Below the pieces are notes generated by a model. It made no database searches. It was not told where the DNA came from and saw only the letters and a list, made by a program, of their open reading frames with translations. Shown here piece after piece: positions 25,401 through 39,162 of a stretch of 64,000 bases of DNA. Source of the DNA: Synanceia verrucosa (taxonomy: Eukaryota > Chordata > Actinopteri > Perciformes > Synanceiidae); contig CM056565.1 of assembly GCA_029721515.1 (NCBI GenBank), positions 6,946,742 through 7,010,741 on the forward strand, given 5' to 3'. The stretch's first letter is position 1. Each line of letters opens with the position of its first letter. Both the position numbers and the translations under genes were made by a program.

Positions 25401-26121
25401 GGATGTGTCGCACTGTAAGACACATAGTGCTGCCAGCCATTTCAAGTAAGTCCCATTAAAAGGGATTTGCATTACTGGCCAGTCCCCATTATGTATATCA
25501 TGATTAGTGAGGAAACATAAGAGAGATGGCTGTGTAATTAGAATAAGATCCTGACAGATGAATTAGTGGTGGCTTGTGCCAGCTCCCTGCCTTCTTGCAG
25601 GACTTGAGCAGATGAAAGCAGAGAGGGCAGCAGCGTAGCTCCCTGGGGGGGTAGCCCCATCTGATCGCACACCTGTCCAGGGTAAGGCCCGCTGTCAAGG
25701 ACGTCTCATATGACTGTTTCACTGTCTCACTGAACGCAATGCACAGGCCAGTATAAATAGAAGGCTCTCTGCACCCTGAAGCTATTTAAAGCAGCTATTG
25801 GGGATCTCACTCAGTGACCTCACAATGCCATATAGGAGCACCAGCGATCAGCACCACTTACAGCCACTTACTTGGAGAATTCAAACTTTGGAAACCTGAT
25901 GAAATTCTTGATGTAGATGGTGAAGTTTTCTGCTTCTCTGAGTAGGGGCTCTCTGGAAATGAAAAAAACAGGCAGCTGTGCAAAAATAAAAACAAAACAA
26001 GTGGAGCTGACAGGCCACATTAGTAATAAATAGAACCTGTGAAATATCCCGGTCCCTTTGAGGGATCACAGCCAGTGTCAATGTAGTAGGACAAAGTGGC
26101 ACATTTCCAAAGTTCTGCAAG

Positions 26122-26194
<73 letters not shown>

Positions 26195-27952
26195 CTCACG
26201 TGGGTGTCTTGCTGTGTTCAACAGGACACCAGGCTTGAATCTCACAGGTCCCAGTGCTGTTTAAACACAAGCCGGTCTTTATTCCTGATGGAGGGAGCAA
26301 AGACTTTTTTCGCTGGGTGGAGCTTAAAAAGAGTTTATGCTAAAATAAGATGAATTTGAATACTTTGGATAGCTGCTGTGTGATGGATATGATGTGTGTA
26401 ATAGAGAGTACTGGATCCTTACCATGGCCAGCTATTACAGTCTGCCCCTCAACACAGTCCTCATCACTTTGACATCGTCCATCTGGCACCTTGAAACTCT
26501 GTGTGATGTAACAATGCAGTCACATGGATGTGATAATCTGGCACAGTGTAGCCTACAGTTATTTCAGATATTAGGATGAAAAAAAACAATTAAAAGACAG
26601 ACAGACATTTATCACCCGTATACTCACTTCAGCACAGAATCCCAGCCGCTGATTCGGGGTCTCTATGTAATTTGTTACTATGAAGAACACCCGCTCACCC
26701 TGCAAAACAAAATTAGGCCCAGAAGCAAAATGTTAAACAAATTACACTCCTTAGAAGTTCAACATTGTTAAATCTGTGGCGACAGATGCCGAAGCTAATG
26801 ATATCTGCTAAAGCAGACACTCAGTACGTTCAGAATCTCTTGTGACAGGAGAGTAAATGAGAAGGACTTTGACATCAATATTGGCATTCTGCAAGCTGGG
26901 TTAGTTTTTGTTTTCTAGATAGATGGACAGATGGACAGACTCACATTTGGAGGTATGACATAATCCTCAGCACTCCACAGGTAAAGCCCCGTCTCAGAGG
27001 TGTTGGTCAGTGTAACACCTTTAAGCTTGGTGATGACTGAGGTCTGAATGGCCTCCTCTCTCTCCTGGTAACCTTTTTTCACCACAAACACCCACCTGAG
27101 ACAGTTATAAAAATGCCAAGATTCATTATGTTTTACAGTTGAATAACTTTAAACTCATTTTTTAGATGCATGTAGCGTGAGATTTGAGTGTTGTTTGTGA
27201 CCATGCGGTCCAGGGTGGGCAGCACTCAGTTCACCAGCATGAAGCACATGACATGAGTCATATTAATGTGTAAATGTATCCTAGACTGCATCATAGAACA
27301 TGTATGTCACTCTATTTAATTATTTAGCTCATGCTTGTGTATCTGGGGGTGACAACAGCGTCTAATGGTTAAAATACCACGAAGACTGAGTCAAGACAAG
27401 GCAGCAAAACCAGTGTGACCCTCCCAAAGCTACAGTGCCATAAAGCTTTTATGAATATTTTATAACCGACCTGCAGCCACTAAATGAGCCAATTTAGAGT
27501 TCAAAATAAGTTTCACAAGCAATTTCATTTCAAAGGTCAAGGCAGATAACTATGTGAGTGCCCCAGTCACCTGCTCACTTTTCATCATTTCTCTTGCATA
27601 CAGCAGTGTGACATCACTCAGTGAGGGGTGGGATGAGACAGCTTCAACAACTCTTTCTGAGTCAAAAACACATTAAAAACTCAGTGGTGCTGCCACTTTA
27701 ACGGTAACAAAGTCAACGCTTTCGGCAAGCTCAACTATTTTTAACTTTGTGAATCACTTTCTAAAAGGCTCCTTTATTCCATGGCTGAAAAATGAGCCAG
27801 GGGGCATGCATTAGTACTCACCCGATTATATATCCCAGCACGGCCAGCTGATAGAGTCGAAATAATATCCCAATTTTCCTGTTTTCAGCGATGACATATT
27901 TCTCTGTTTTGTAGTTGAGGAGGGACACGAAGAAGGACCCCCAGCCTGCCAT
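22419..27952 (-). CDS. p2rx5: P2X purinoceptor 5, complete, 12 coding exons
   Basis: Exons in gene order: 27952-27822, 27095-26945, 26699-26628, 26498-26423, 26284-26200, 25952-25872, 25019-24878, 23409-23276, 23178-23085, 22995-22930, 22845-22757, 22671-22419, in frame for 457 residues. The product is an ATP-gated trimeric cation channel of the plasma membrane. It has the intracellular TEK motif in NYKTEKYVIAE, TM1 near residues 28-48, ATP-site lysines in VITKLKG, the ectodomain cysteines (C-rich head), NFRFARYY, the YKVYGIRFD block, and TM2 in NIVPTLIAIGSGVALLGAGAF. A long basic tail (KDRTKPKDGKTGHRERRARK) follows. The exon 4 acceptor at CACAG before AGTTTC was chosen over a CAAG nine bases downstream because it gives the family length. 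Assignment to P2RX5 rests on sequence and on its position next to emc6. Confidence 0.93.
24263..24430 (-). mobile_element. LINE 3'-end remnant
   Basis: Reading the minus strand, TACCAGAAGGGAGGAGGTGG, GGTGTGATGGATCTGCAGAG and a short GATTAGGGTTAGGG stretch at the right edge are typical of dispersed LINE tails in fish. No reverse transcriptase domain survives. It is in a p2rx5 intron. Confidence 0.45.
26124..26192 (+). repeat. (TG)n microsatellite at a p2rx5 splice donor
   Basis: About 34 uninterrupted TG units. In the p2rx5 sense the intron begins GTGAGAACA at 26199 and then continues as (CA)n, so the repeat starts seven bases inside the 5' splice site of the exon ending at 26200. Confidence 0.97.
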
Positions 27953-30030
27953 GCCTCCTGCACACTGGAGCTCCAGCTGCTCTGCTGCTGACCACTGACA
28001 GGAGGGACAGGCAGGGCTGCAAACACCTCCAGCCAGTCTCAAAGAGACGCTGTGAGCAGACTGGAGGGAGGAAATGCTCATGTTATGTTTGGCCTGGAAT
28101 TTATTTATTATTCTGACAGTAATTTGGGAGCTTCATAAAACTTCGTAGAGCACCATCCTTCATGATAAATGACTTCTGAATGCACATTGACTTTATAGTG
28201 ACCTTCTATACTTGAGCTAATGTTGTTGTAAAATATTTAATATGGCCTATTACTAAATAAGGTTACTGCAAATTATTTGTGAAACAAACGTATGTTTGTG
28301 GGCTACAAGCAGTGCTGCAAAGGGGTTGGACACACATACTGTATATTTTTATTACCTTTTTTGGCCTACTATACAATGACTTTTTCAACATATTACACAA
28401 TGTTGTTTTATTACTTTCAGACTTACTATGCTTTGACCTTTTATGACTTTTTTATATTCTACATGGTGACTTTTTATATTACGTTTTAAGACATACTGTA
28501 CTATGACTTTCCATGACTTTTTCAGTATGTTTTACTTTGATTTTTTTCCCCCAACATATTATAATAAGGATTTTTAATCATTTTTCAAGACATACTCTTT
28601 CATCTTTTATAATTTTTTAAACATATTATATTGTGACTTTTTCTTATTTTTCTAATACATGCTATACTATGGCTACCCTTGTTTGACATACTATATTTTG
28701 ACTGTTTTGTCTTTTTCTATTGCTTCATGTGCATACACACGTTGTTATAATAGCTGTGATATTGACAGGTATGATGTAGCATTTGGTAATATAGTTCCAT
28801 CTAATGGCAGCATTAGCACAGGAAGGGGGTGGGGAGGCTCCTCTGTAGTGGCCCCTTAACAACCCTGTTGTCACTGAGTTCATCTAGATTTGGCATGAGT
28901 TCTGGATGTGACCCCGGCTGAATCTCCTCTCAGTTTTGTTTCAGAGCACAGCATTACATTTACTAGTCTGCTGGCCAGGAATGCCATTCTTCGTAGATGG
29001 AAACATGACTCCATCCACATGTCAGGTGGATACAGAGAATTATGGAAGACATAAAGCTAGAACTAAGAGATGCCCAATAAGAGATGGATGTCTAACTTGA
29101 ATTATTTACTTTTTAATAGCCCTATCATTCCTAGCACAGAGCAAAACTTGTAAGAAGAGAATGAAAGCAAACCTAATGTCCACCAAATGTGTCTGTTGTG
29201 CTGTAATATCACAATCTCCCCATTAACTGGTGCAGTCTTTAGCGATAGTGAAAGCTGCTTCTTCTCTCCAGCTGTAAGTGTAACCATCTCAGTAACCATT
29301 TTGCTTTAAATATTGGCTTTATGGCTCAATGACAGTTCTTTTGTAAATCAACCATACAAATGTTTGACTCTTTATTAGAGGTATACCACACTTTTTTTAT
29401 GCAGAATCATCACTGAACCAGCTGCTTTGGACCACCAGTTTTACATGGGCACTTCAAGTTCACTCACTTTTAACCTGGCTTGTTCAGTGGTAGGAGAAAA
29501 TGGGTTGGAGTACTACTGGTAAGCTAGTGACCTCTAGTGGTCCTATATAGTTTGTGCTTCATTAAGTAGTACAGTATAGTTCAGTTAATGTGATTTAATT
29601 TTCATCCAGATTGATTCACCTAAATAAAGTCTTAAGGGAAGTTGCAAACCTAACATTTACCCATTGCCAATTCTCTTCAAAGCATCAAGGTAGCACTGTA
29701 TAATGTGGGCAAACAGCAGTGTTCAGTATGTTGTTGAATTATGATTTGTCAATAGACTGTAAAGGAAATTAAGTTCAATGAGGCAGCCAACATAAAACAA
29801 TAGAACAGCATGTATTATATCCAAAACCTTGTTAATTCTAATTAATTAAATTCTAAATTGAGTAGATGATATCTAGCATTGCCTTTAATTTGACAGGGAA
29901 TTGTCCAAAGAATTAATAGATAATTATTCTGAATGCTAACTGGATTTTAATACTTGACCCACCAACTATTTCGTTGTTCACATTCTAGACAGCAAAAAAA
30001 ACAGGGGAAAACGCCATATAATTTAAACTC
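27953..30030. other. p2rx5 upstream region and 3' flank of polyubiquitin A
   Basis: It contains the p2rx5 5' UTR and promoter side, a degenerate tandem repeat (28345-28700) and AT-rich sequence. A minus frame at 29102-29299 has no family signature. Confidence 0.6.
28345..28700 (+). repeat. degenerate AT-rich minisatellite
   Basis: At least eight imperfect units of about 35-45 bases built around ACATACTATACTATGACTTTT, with substitutions and small indels. The plus frame here (MTFSTYYTM...) is only the repeat translated. Confidence 0.75.
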
Positions 30031-30079
30031 ATCTTTTATTGGGTCAGGTTGTAAAGCATGTAAAGCAACATGGAATCAT

Positions 30080-30844
<765 letters not shown>

Positions 30845-31136
30845 CTACAATAGTCAACAGGCAGTGTGTACATGGGTGTCAAATTACTTTGAACAGCCTA
30901 TTTAAATATGATGCCCATCATCTACATTTTGATATAGAGCCATTTTGTTGTTTGTTGATTACTTCTTGTCGTCAGAAGTAACGACTAACATGAATTGTTA
31001 ATTGTTATCTTTTTACATGTATAGCTGCCGTTATTTGGTTCATCATTATATATTATTTCATGTTACACCAAGCGGTAAAAGTGAGCAAATTCCTACAGTG
31101 AACATACTGGTAGGAGACCGGTGATTCGAGCACAAG

Positions 31137-31204
31137 CGCCATTTTAAAAAAGGTATTGTTGTTTGCCTTCGTTTTGTTCGGCTAACGTCACCGCTAATGG
31201 ACGA
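31137..31204 (-). promoter_or_regulatory. conserved 5' UTR intron elements of polyubiquitin A
   Basis: Plus-strand motifs GCGCCATTTT (31137-31146), CCTTCGTTTTGTTC (31166-31179) and CTAATGGACGA (31194-31204) occur in the same order in the intron of polyubiquitin B. The first two contain YY1-like CCAT and ATGG cores. They are intronic, between the noncoding exon and the coding exon. Confidence 0.6.
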
Positions 31205-31515
31205 CACAGCTGAAAATGTAGTACCATTGTTACTAACGTTAGTTAACGTTATCAAACATATGTCTTGTTATTTTTAACGATATATACAGATAGTTATAGA
31301 CCTGCCACGTTATTTATAATGTAAGTTATGTAAGTTGCTGTTACATTTTCATTTTAAAAACGTCATTTTGAGGTTGCGAGCTAACGTTAGCCTCATCATT
31401 GTTTAGGAAGCGGTTAGCTAACTTTGGATGCTAAAAGCGACCAACAACGGATGGAAATATAATAACTAACTTTATATTTTTGGTAACATATCTTGAAACA
31501 CACGATTGTACTTAC

Positions 31516-31575
31516 AATTTGATTCAATATCTTGCCCGGCAACCTCCAGCGACAGTTATCTCTCTCTCTCTAACA
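31516..31575 (-). other. noncoding first exon of polyubiquitin A
   Basis: The exon ends at a strong donor (AATT then GTAAGTAC, exon edge 31516). The upstream end is set by the TATA-like AGTATAAAT about 30 bases before it and is approximate. It matches the usual single-intron polyubiquitin design. Confidence 0.6.
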
Positions 31576-31600
31576 ATGCAGTTGACAGGGGGACAGGACC

Positions 31601-31656
31601 ATTTATACTAGAGACACGTCATCCAGTGATATTCATCCGCGATTGAAAATAGTTCC
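31601..31656 (-). promoter_or_regulatory. polyubiquitin A promoter: shared box, CRE-like site, TATA
   Basis: In gene sense: GGAACTATTTTCAA (31656-31643), 34 bases from its start to a CRE-like ATGACGT (31622-31616), then AGTATAAAT (31609-31601). The polyubiquitin B gene has the same three elements in the same order; the box-to-CRE spacing is identical. Confidence 0.65.
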
Positions 31657-33530
31657 CATTGCCAGGCTATGATGTATGCTTGTTGGCCTACACATGTATT
31701 TTACCTTTCTGAAACCGACCATCGTCCAGAGATATCCCAAAAGGTCTAGAAAATATATTTTTTGCCGTCTTTTGTTAGGTTGTAGGCAGGTCCCTCAGTT
31801 CTTTTTCATACATCCTCCTGAGCTCGATGCACAAACTGAAAGCAGATTATCAAATCAGCAGTGCCATGAAATAAATGCCTTTGGCAGGATAAACAGCTGA
31901 CATCCAGTTATCCAGATAACAGTAATGAGCCCGTTTAGTTTGGGATTAGACGGTAAATAGCACAGCACGATCCTTGCGTCATTCATAATAATCCACAATT
32001 ACCACTTTCCTCACTGGAGATTATATTGTCAAAGTTTCTCTCTAGATATTATGTTATTTTCTAACCCAACTTTTCTTGTAGCAGATATTACAAACATTAC
32101 AAATGCTTGAGGGTAATTCTAAACGAGTTGTCACTACTGTATATGCACTGAGGTCATCACACATTCAGTAGATTTAGTGTTGGACTACTGTATGTGTGTT
32201 TTTTTAAATTCTGTGCATGTCCAGCCTCAGCATGGGAAGAGACTCTGTGCTCTTTCTGCTGTCAGGGCATAAGACAGTCTACAGTATGTTTGTTCTGAAA
32301 TGTGATGTGAATGTGCTTCACTACACATAAACACAGTCAGCTCTGCCAGGTTAGGACACAAACAGATGTTAAATTAATAATATGTTCCTATTTCTTTATG
32401 CTCAAAATAATTTCCCTCTTGGGAAAAGAAAATGTGCTATGTCCATATATTTGAGATAGTGTCGTCCCTCTGTCTAATAGTTCGTCTGTATAGCCATTTT
32501 AATACTTTTTATACTGCTCTTCTTCATTATCTTTATATTGTAAACAGTAATACTTTTTCTGTCTTTATACTGCTTGTTGATAGTGAGATTTCATTCCTTG
32601 CTGCAAATTTGTTTCCCAGGTTGGTAGCAATAAAGTTGTTCTATTTTATTAAAATCATCTTTATTCCATGGAATGTCAACAATATCATAGCAGCAAAAGA
32701 GCACACTTTCTTCTTTTTAATTGATTTTAATATATGTCCTCCTGCCCTACTGATTATTGAATCCCATGTTTGGATCTATTGGCTCATACCTTTTGCTTTT
32801 TCTCTATATAACATGTCAACCTCTTGACAACAGATGGCGCCACATCCCCATTAAAAAGAAATGCATTCTACCTTCCAATGTGTTTTGTGTCTCTGTCAAC
32901 CTCCAGCTCAATCTTCACTGTCCTGGAGTATTGCAGTCCATCCATTGAGTAGACTAGTTATAGTTTTACTTTACCTATTTCTAATTCACACATCCACAGT
33001 ACAAACACACATGGCCACCATATCAAAATCTGTCAGTTTTGCACATTATATTGTGAGATCAATATGCTATTAATGTCTTGGAAATACTGTGCCTGCCACA
33101 CCAAACCTTTAGTAATAATATGAGTGTTGGGGAGATGAATGGATAGGGAGTTATCAGATGTGGTAAAGTTATTAGCTCTGTCATGGAGTTGTCTACAGCG
33201 CTTCAACACTGCAGCATTACCAGTCATAAGAGTTAATTTACCAGAAGCAGAAAAGGCCCAACTCTAATTTTTAGTTTGCCTTAAGACCAGAATGATACTG
33301 CATTTTGAGTTCTAATGTTATCTAACAAGTTCAGCTACCCAGAAACACCATCTGGTATATAGGATTTATATTTATCATTACCAGAAAGGAAGCATATAAT
33401 GCCCCTTGCTACATTGCCATTGCAAATAAAATCTTCATACCAGAGCTTACATTTCCCCTTGTAAATGTAGATGAATCAGTTTACAACATGAACGTCTATG
33501 CAGAAGGAAACGACACCAGGCAATTCAGTT
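31657..33530. other. spacer between the two polyubiquitin genes
   Basis: AT-rich, no gene recognised. The plus frame 32432-32827 is hydrophobic but has no family signature. Both genes face left, so this is the 5' flank of A and the 3' flank of B. Confidence 0.6.
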
Positions 33531-33690
33531 TCATCCTTTATTGAGTGACGTACATCAACTTTTGGTCACGTAACGGTTAACACCTTTGTCATGTTCAACA
33601 ACGACTTTATAATATGGCATGTATAGCTTGTCATACATAGAATGTTAACTTCAGAGAAACAATTTTAAGAACATGGAATCATTTATCGCT

Positions 33691-35145
<1,455 letters not shown>

Positions 35146-35336
35146 CTACTAGGCAGAGTTACAATAATAATAAAACAGATGAAAATAGCTGTACCCCACA
35201 TCTGTTTTGCATATACATATAATTGAAATAACATGTGAATCGTGTTTTAAGTTCAAGCGATTATTTTAATGGAAATATAAAGTATAATAAGAGTGTGACG
35301 CGCTGAACTAGTCAGTTCAGCAGCTATCCTGGTCGA

Positions 35337-35390
35337 GCGCCATTTTGAGTTCATATCGTCCTTCCTTTTGTTCCACTCACTAATGGACGA
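35337..35390 (-). promoter_or_regulatory. conserved 5' UTR intron elements of polyubiquitin B
   Basis: Motifs GCGCCATTTT (35337-35346), CCTTCCTTTTGTTC (35360-35373) and CTAATGGACGA (35380-35390) match the three intronic motifs of polyubiquitin A in the same order with shorter gaps. Confidence 0.6.
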
Positions 35391-35709
35391 TACTGGAAGT
35401 GTCGAGTCACTGCTGTAGCTAACACTAGCTAACCAAAAACAGCGACAACGAACTAATCGACATTTAAACTCGTGGGCAACCGGTATAATGTTTACAAAAA
35501 AAAGTCTTCAACTAAACGGCTTGATTTTACATTAAGATTAAACGTCAATTTGATATTCGTTGAAGCATATTTAACGTCTGTTACAATTCTCTTCAGTGGA
35601 GCTGTAAAGCTATGATGACTGTCAAACAAAGAACTAACAGAATAAGGTCCGTAAAAGAAAATATAATAATGAGACTGCTTACAAAAAAAAGGAAAAATAA
35701 TGTACTTAC

Positions 35710-35782
35710 AAGAAACGCAGCTAATAACTTGTACTTTTCTTGCGTGGAGATTCGTCCAGTCTGCTTCCGCTGTAGCACTATC
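35710..35782 (-). other. noncoding first exon of polyubiquitin B
   Basis: The donor CTT then GTAAGTAC marks the exon edge at 35710. The upstream limit is set about 25 bases after the TATA-like CTATATAAT (35813-35805) and is approximate. Confidence 0.6.
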
Positions 35783-35804
35783 CAGCAGCACACCCCAACA
35801 CTGC

Positions 35805-35865
35805 ATTATATAGCGGAGTTGCATACGTCATATGTTAGTGTCATTCCGCATTTGAAAATAGTTCC
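35805..35865 (-). promoter_or_regulatory. polyubiquitin B promoter: shared box, CRE-like site, TATA
   Basis: In gene sense: GGAACTATTTTCAA (35865-35852), ATGACGT (35831-35825) 34 bases after the box start, and CTATATAAT (35813-35805). See the matching block for polyubiquitin A. Confidence 0.65.
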
Positions 35866-35869
35866 TACT

Positions 35870-37777
35870 GCTCCGAAACGCACGATTTCAAAGTGTGGTA
35901 TTTATTTATACAGCATTATTTTATTTAATAACCATACGTTTGCTTGAAAATGTACATCTTTATTTAAAATACTGTGACAGAAACAGTATTTTGGCATGCC
36001 CTATGTGGCGGAATAGTATCTAACTGCACTGCGGATCCGGCTCTAGAATTTGCTAGAACCTCGGTAGCAACAGAAACCATTCCGAGCTTCTGATTGGACC
36101 ACACGATTGTTTGTTTGAGCAGCGATTGGTTGCTGTGGTACAGTAAGTGATATTCGATGACAAAAGTTTATGACTGTGGGGTTATACAACAGATACATAC
36201 ATGAATTTTGATGACATAAATCGACAAATTGATGATAGGCTTTACACATACATGGATTGTTGTCCATCTTCTCTCTACTGTAATACAGAATGTCGTTAAT
36301 ATTTATCGGGGATACGTCAAGCCAATAAATGACTGCATTCGTGTGTACTAACGAGAGAGGAACTTGTCACGTGACACGACTCTCTGATCCCCATCAATCA
36401 GGTGTCAACAGATGAAAACGTGATCTGCAAACGTGCCACCAGCTGCTGCCTTGAAGGCAAAGAGCAATATAACATTTCCAACTGACCTCCTTTACCCTTC
36501 TAATTCAATCCACTCCCTGTCCTAAAAATGCATTCATCACATCACTGCAATAGATGACAATAAAATCATGACCTAAATATGATGTTTGAGATCCAGATTT
36601 GAGCTCACACCCCTAAGGCCTGTCTCAACATGTTTCCATAGGCATATTGTTATATTTCTGTGGCTTGAGTTGAATAATTTAGCTAACTCAGGTCATAGGA
36701 GGAAATATAATGTCAGATTTGTTTCCTATCTTCCTCGTTGAGCAATTCTCAGTGACAATGTATTATTCATCTTATTGTAAAATTCACAGTAAGGGTGCGA
36801 TCTTGTCTTCACAAGCATGAGTCTATCTACCTGGCATGCCCTCAACACCCAGGTGATCAAGTTGCATTTTAGTCAGTGGTGTCTAAAGTTATGGGACTCA
36901 ACACCATGGGACCCTGCCAAGATAATAAAACATGTTAAATGACTGATCACTCTTAGCTCCCTTCATTGTTACAAAGAAAGTGTGGCAGTGCAAACTGAAT
37001 TCAATCCAAGAGCAAAATCTCATGGGGGGTCTGTATTCTACTGGGATCCTATTTTTGGGTCACAGATATGATACAGCTGGGAGAGACCTAATTTATGTAT
37101 TTGGGTCACAGCATTCCCTCACCCCACCCCTCCAGCTTCCTGTCATATGACACCCAACCCGTGACGCATAGACCAGAGCTTTCCAGCACAGAGCTGGGTG
37201 TCTGGCTGGACTAGTTCAACCTCTGAGGAATGTGTTTGTGCAAATCTGCTGTACTTTGCCCTGCCCCTTGCTTGCAGTAGTTATGGACTGCCTCTAAGTG
37301 AAAAACAATCCGTCAGGACACAGTCCTAGCCAAAGACTGTTTTGTACTGTTCTTATCATGTGAACTAAAAGTGTCTGTGACTCTAAGGAAACACATTGAT
37401 GTTGGCTTTTCTTATAGGTGCCCACTTTTGGGTTCCTATTGTTATGTTCAGTGACCACGTCAATGGCTGTGATTGGGTTGAAAGCTGGATGTTCATGTAA
37501 ATGTGACTCTTATCAGTGTTGGACTCTTTGACCGGGGTCATTGTGTTTTCCTCACCAGCGTCATTGGAGCTGTTTTGGGTGTGACATTCATTTCCACGTC
37601 AACAGGTTTCACAACCAACACGTCACACCTATTTCAGCAGAACTTTCTTGAAGAGTTTGGTAAATGCTCTCCTGTTCCTTCATTCTTTTGTTGACATTAA
37701 AATGATGGATGATAGGCAGACTATTCAAATGGAACACATGTTTTCATCATGGTGGTTTGCTTCTTTGTGCCCACAGA
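35870..37777. other. divergent upstream region of polyubiquitin B and cenpv
   Basis: No coding gene seen. A noncoding cenpv exon must lie somewhere here if the acceptor at 37776 (GTGCCCACAG) is used, but I could not choose one. Frames at 36043-36267 and 37503-37694 have no family signature. Confidence 0.5.
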
Positions 37778-38791
37778 ATGGATCTTGTGAAGCACACAGG
37801 CGGCTGCCACTGTGGGGCTGTCAGATTTGAAGTCTCCAGTTCCCCAGACCTCCATGTTTTCCAGTGCAAGTATGGATAATAAATTCAATGATATTGAAAA
37901 ATACTTTTTTTTTTCATCTAACAATCTGTCGTACATGTTATGGGGCAAAGAAATATGACTTTTCCCAAAACTATCATCCCATTGAAGAGAAACAATGTCT
38001 TGTTTGTAGCAAAGCAGTATATACTGATGTGTGTCTGTTTCTTCAGCTGCAGCATTTGCACAAAGAAACAAAACCATCATTTCATTGTTCCAAAAAGTCA
38101 CTTCACACTCTTACAGGTAGTAAACTAAGGCAGAAAGACATTTGGGATAATTTAAATCTGAAGTGTATTTTAAGTGAATGTTTGTTGTTGTTTTCTTCCC
38201 AGGGGTCCGATAATCTAACTACGTACACATTTAACACCCACGTTGCGCAACACACCTTCTGCAAAACCTGTGGAGTTCAAAGTTTCTACAGTCCACGTTC
38301 CAACCCTGATGGATATGGTATGTCCACAGACTTCAAACAGTCACACACCCTTCCTGTGTGTTGTAATGTACATCCTGTTGTGTTTTCTCCAAACTCATTG
38401 CCCCAGTCTATTTGTTAATGCCCTGTATTTATAGTATTTGTAGAAAACATAAATATTGTGTTCACAACAAGAGATGCGTAAATGGTCTGTAACAGATAAT
38501 AATGTCTTTGGAAACCACCCTTAAAGCCCACTCTGTGTTAGTTTATTGAGCCAGTCAAGGCCTGTTGTTCGTGAAATGTGCTGGAGACAATTGACTGCTT
38601 TGTTCATACACAATTAATCAAGGTTGTTGCTGTTGTTTTCACCCCCAGGTGTTGCTCCACACTGTCTGGATCCAGGTACTGTCCGAAGTGTCACAGTAGA
38701 GAAGTTTTGTGGGGAGAAATGGGAAGAAAGCATGCAAGCTCACAAGAGCATCCGAGATATGTCAAAACCTGCAACCGACACACAGAGCTAA
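37778..38791 (+). CDS. cenpv: CENPV-like GFA-domain protein, 4 coding exons
   Basis: Exons 37778-37869, 38047-38116, 38203-38317 and 38649-38791 join in frame for 139 residues. The protein is nearly only the GFA (glutathione-dependent formaldehyde-activating enzyme-like) fold: TGGCHCGAVRFEV near the start, CSICTKKQNHHFIVP, then FCKTCGVQSFYSPRSNP and GVAPHCLDPGTV. The paired cysteines (CxC, CxxC, CxxC) are the usual zinc ligands and are all present. Human CENPV carries a long, low-complexity N-terminus before the same domain; here the only in-frame ATG directly after the acceptor begins MDLVKHTGG, so the long N-terminus is absent or encoded by an upstream exon I did not find. Position next to pigl and ncor1 matches mammals. 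Role at centromeres is known for the mammalian protein only. AATAAA occurs at 38924-38929. Confidence 0.9.
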
Positions 38792-39162
38792 GGGAAACAC
38801 ACTTACACTGTGATGTAAGAAGTTTTTACTAATCAACAGTGTAACAGAAATAGTGTACAGTCTTTTTAACTTTGACATTGTACAATGAAAAACCTGAACT
38901 CATTCAAACCCTAGTGTAATGACAATAAAGTAGTTTCTGTAGCCAAAAATATGTTTCTGTCACTTCAATATTACTGTCAGCTATTAATGGAAAGTACTTA
39001 AGATTCATTAATCAGGCTACTTAAGCCAATTAACTACTGAATAAATTTTAATTCACAGTGAGTAAACAGCTCGACAGATTTAACTAAATTCACTCCTCCT
39101 GCAGTAACGGAGAGGTTAGGCAGCAGGACACCTACAGTAACAATCAGTGCATCTGGATCAGC

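Noticed and set aside
26423..26489. p2rx5 exon 4 starting at the CAAG acceptor (26489)
   Set aside because: The CACAG nine bases upstream gives the family length (three residues more) and has a better acceptor.
32432..32827. 131-codon hydrophobic plus-strand frame between the polyubiquitin genes
   Set aside because: AT-rich sequence gives artificial Phe/Leu/Ile content; no domain, no splice context and no matching neighbour gene.
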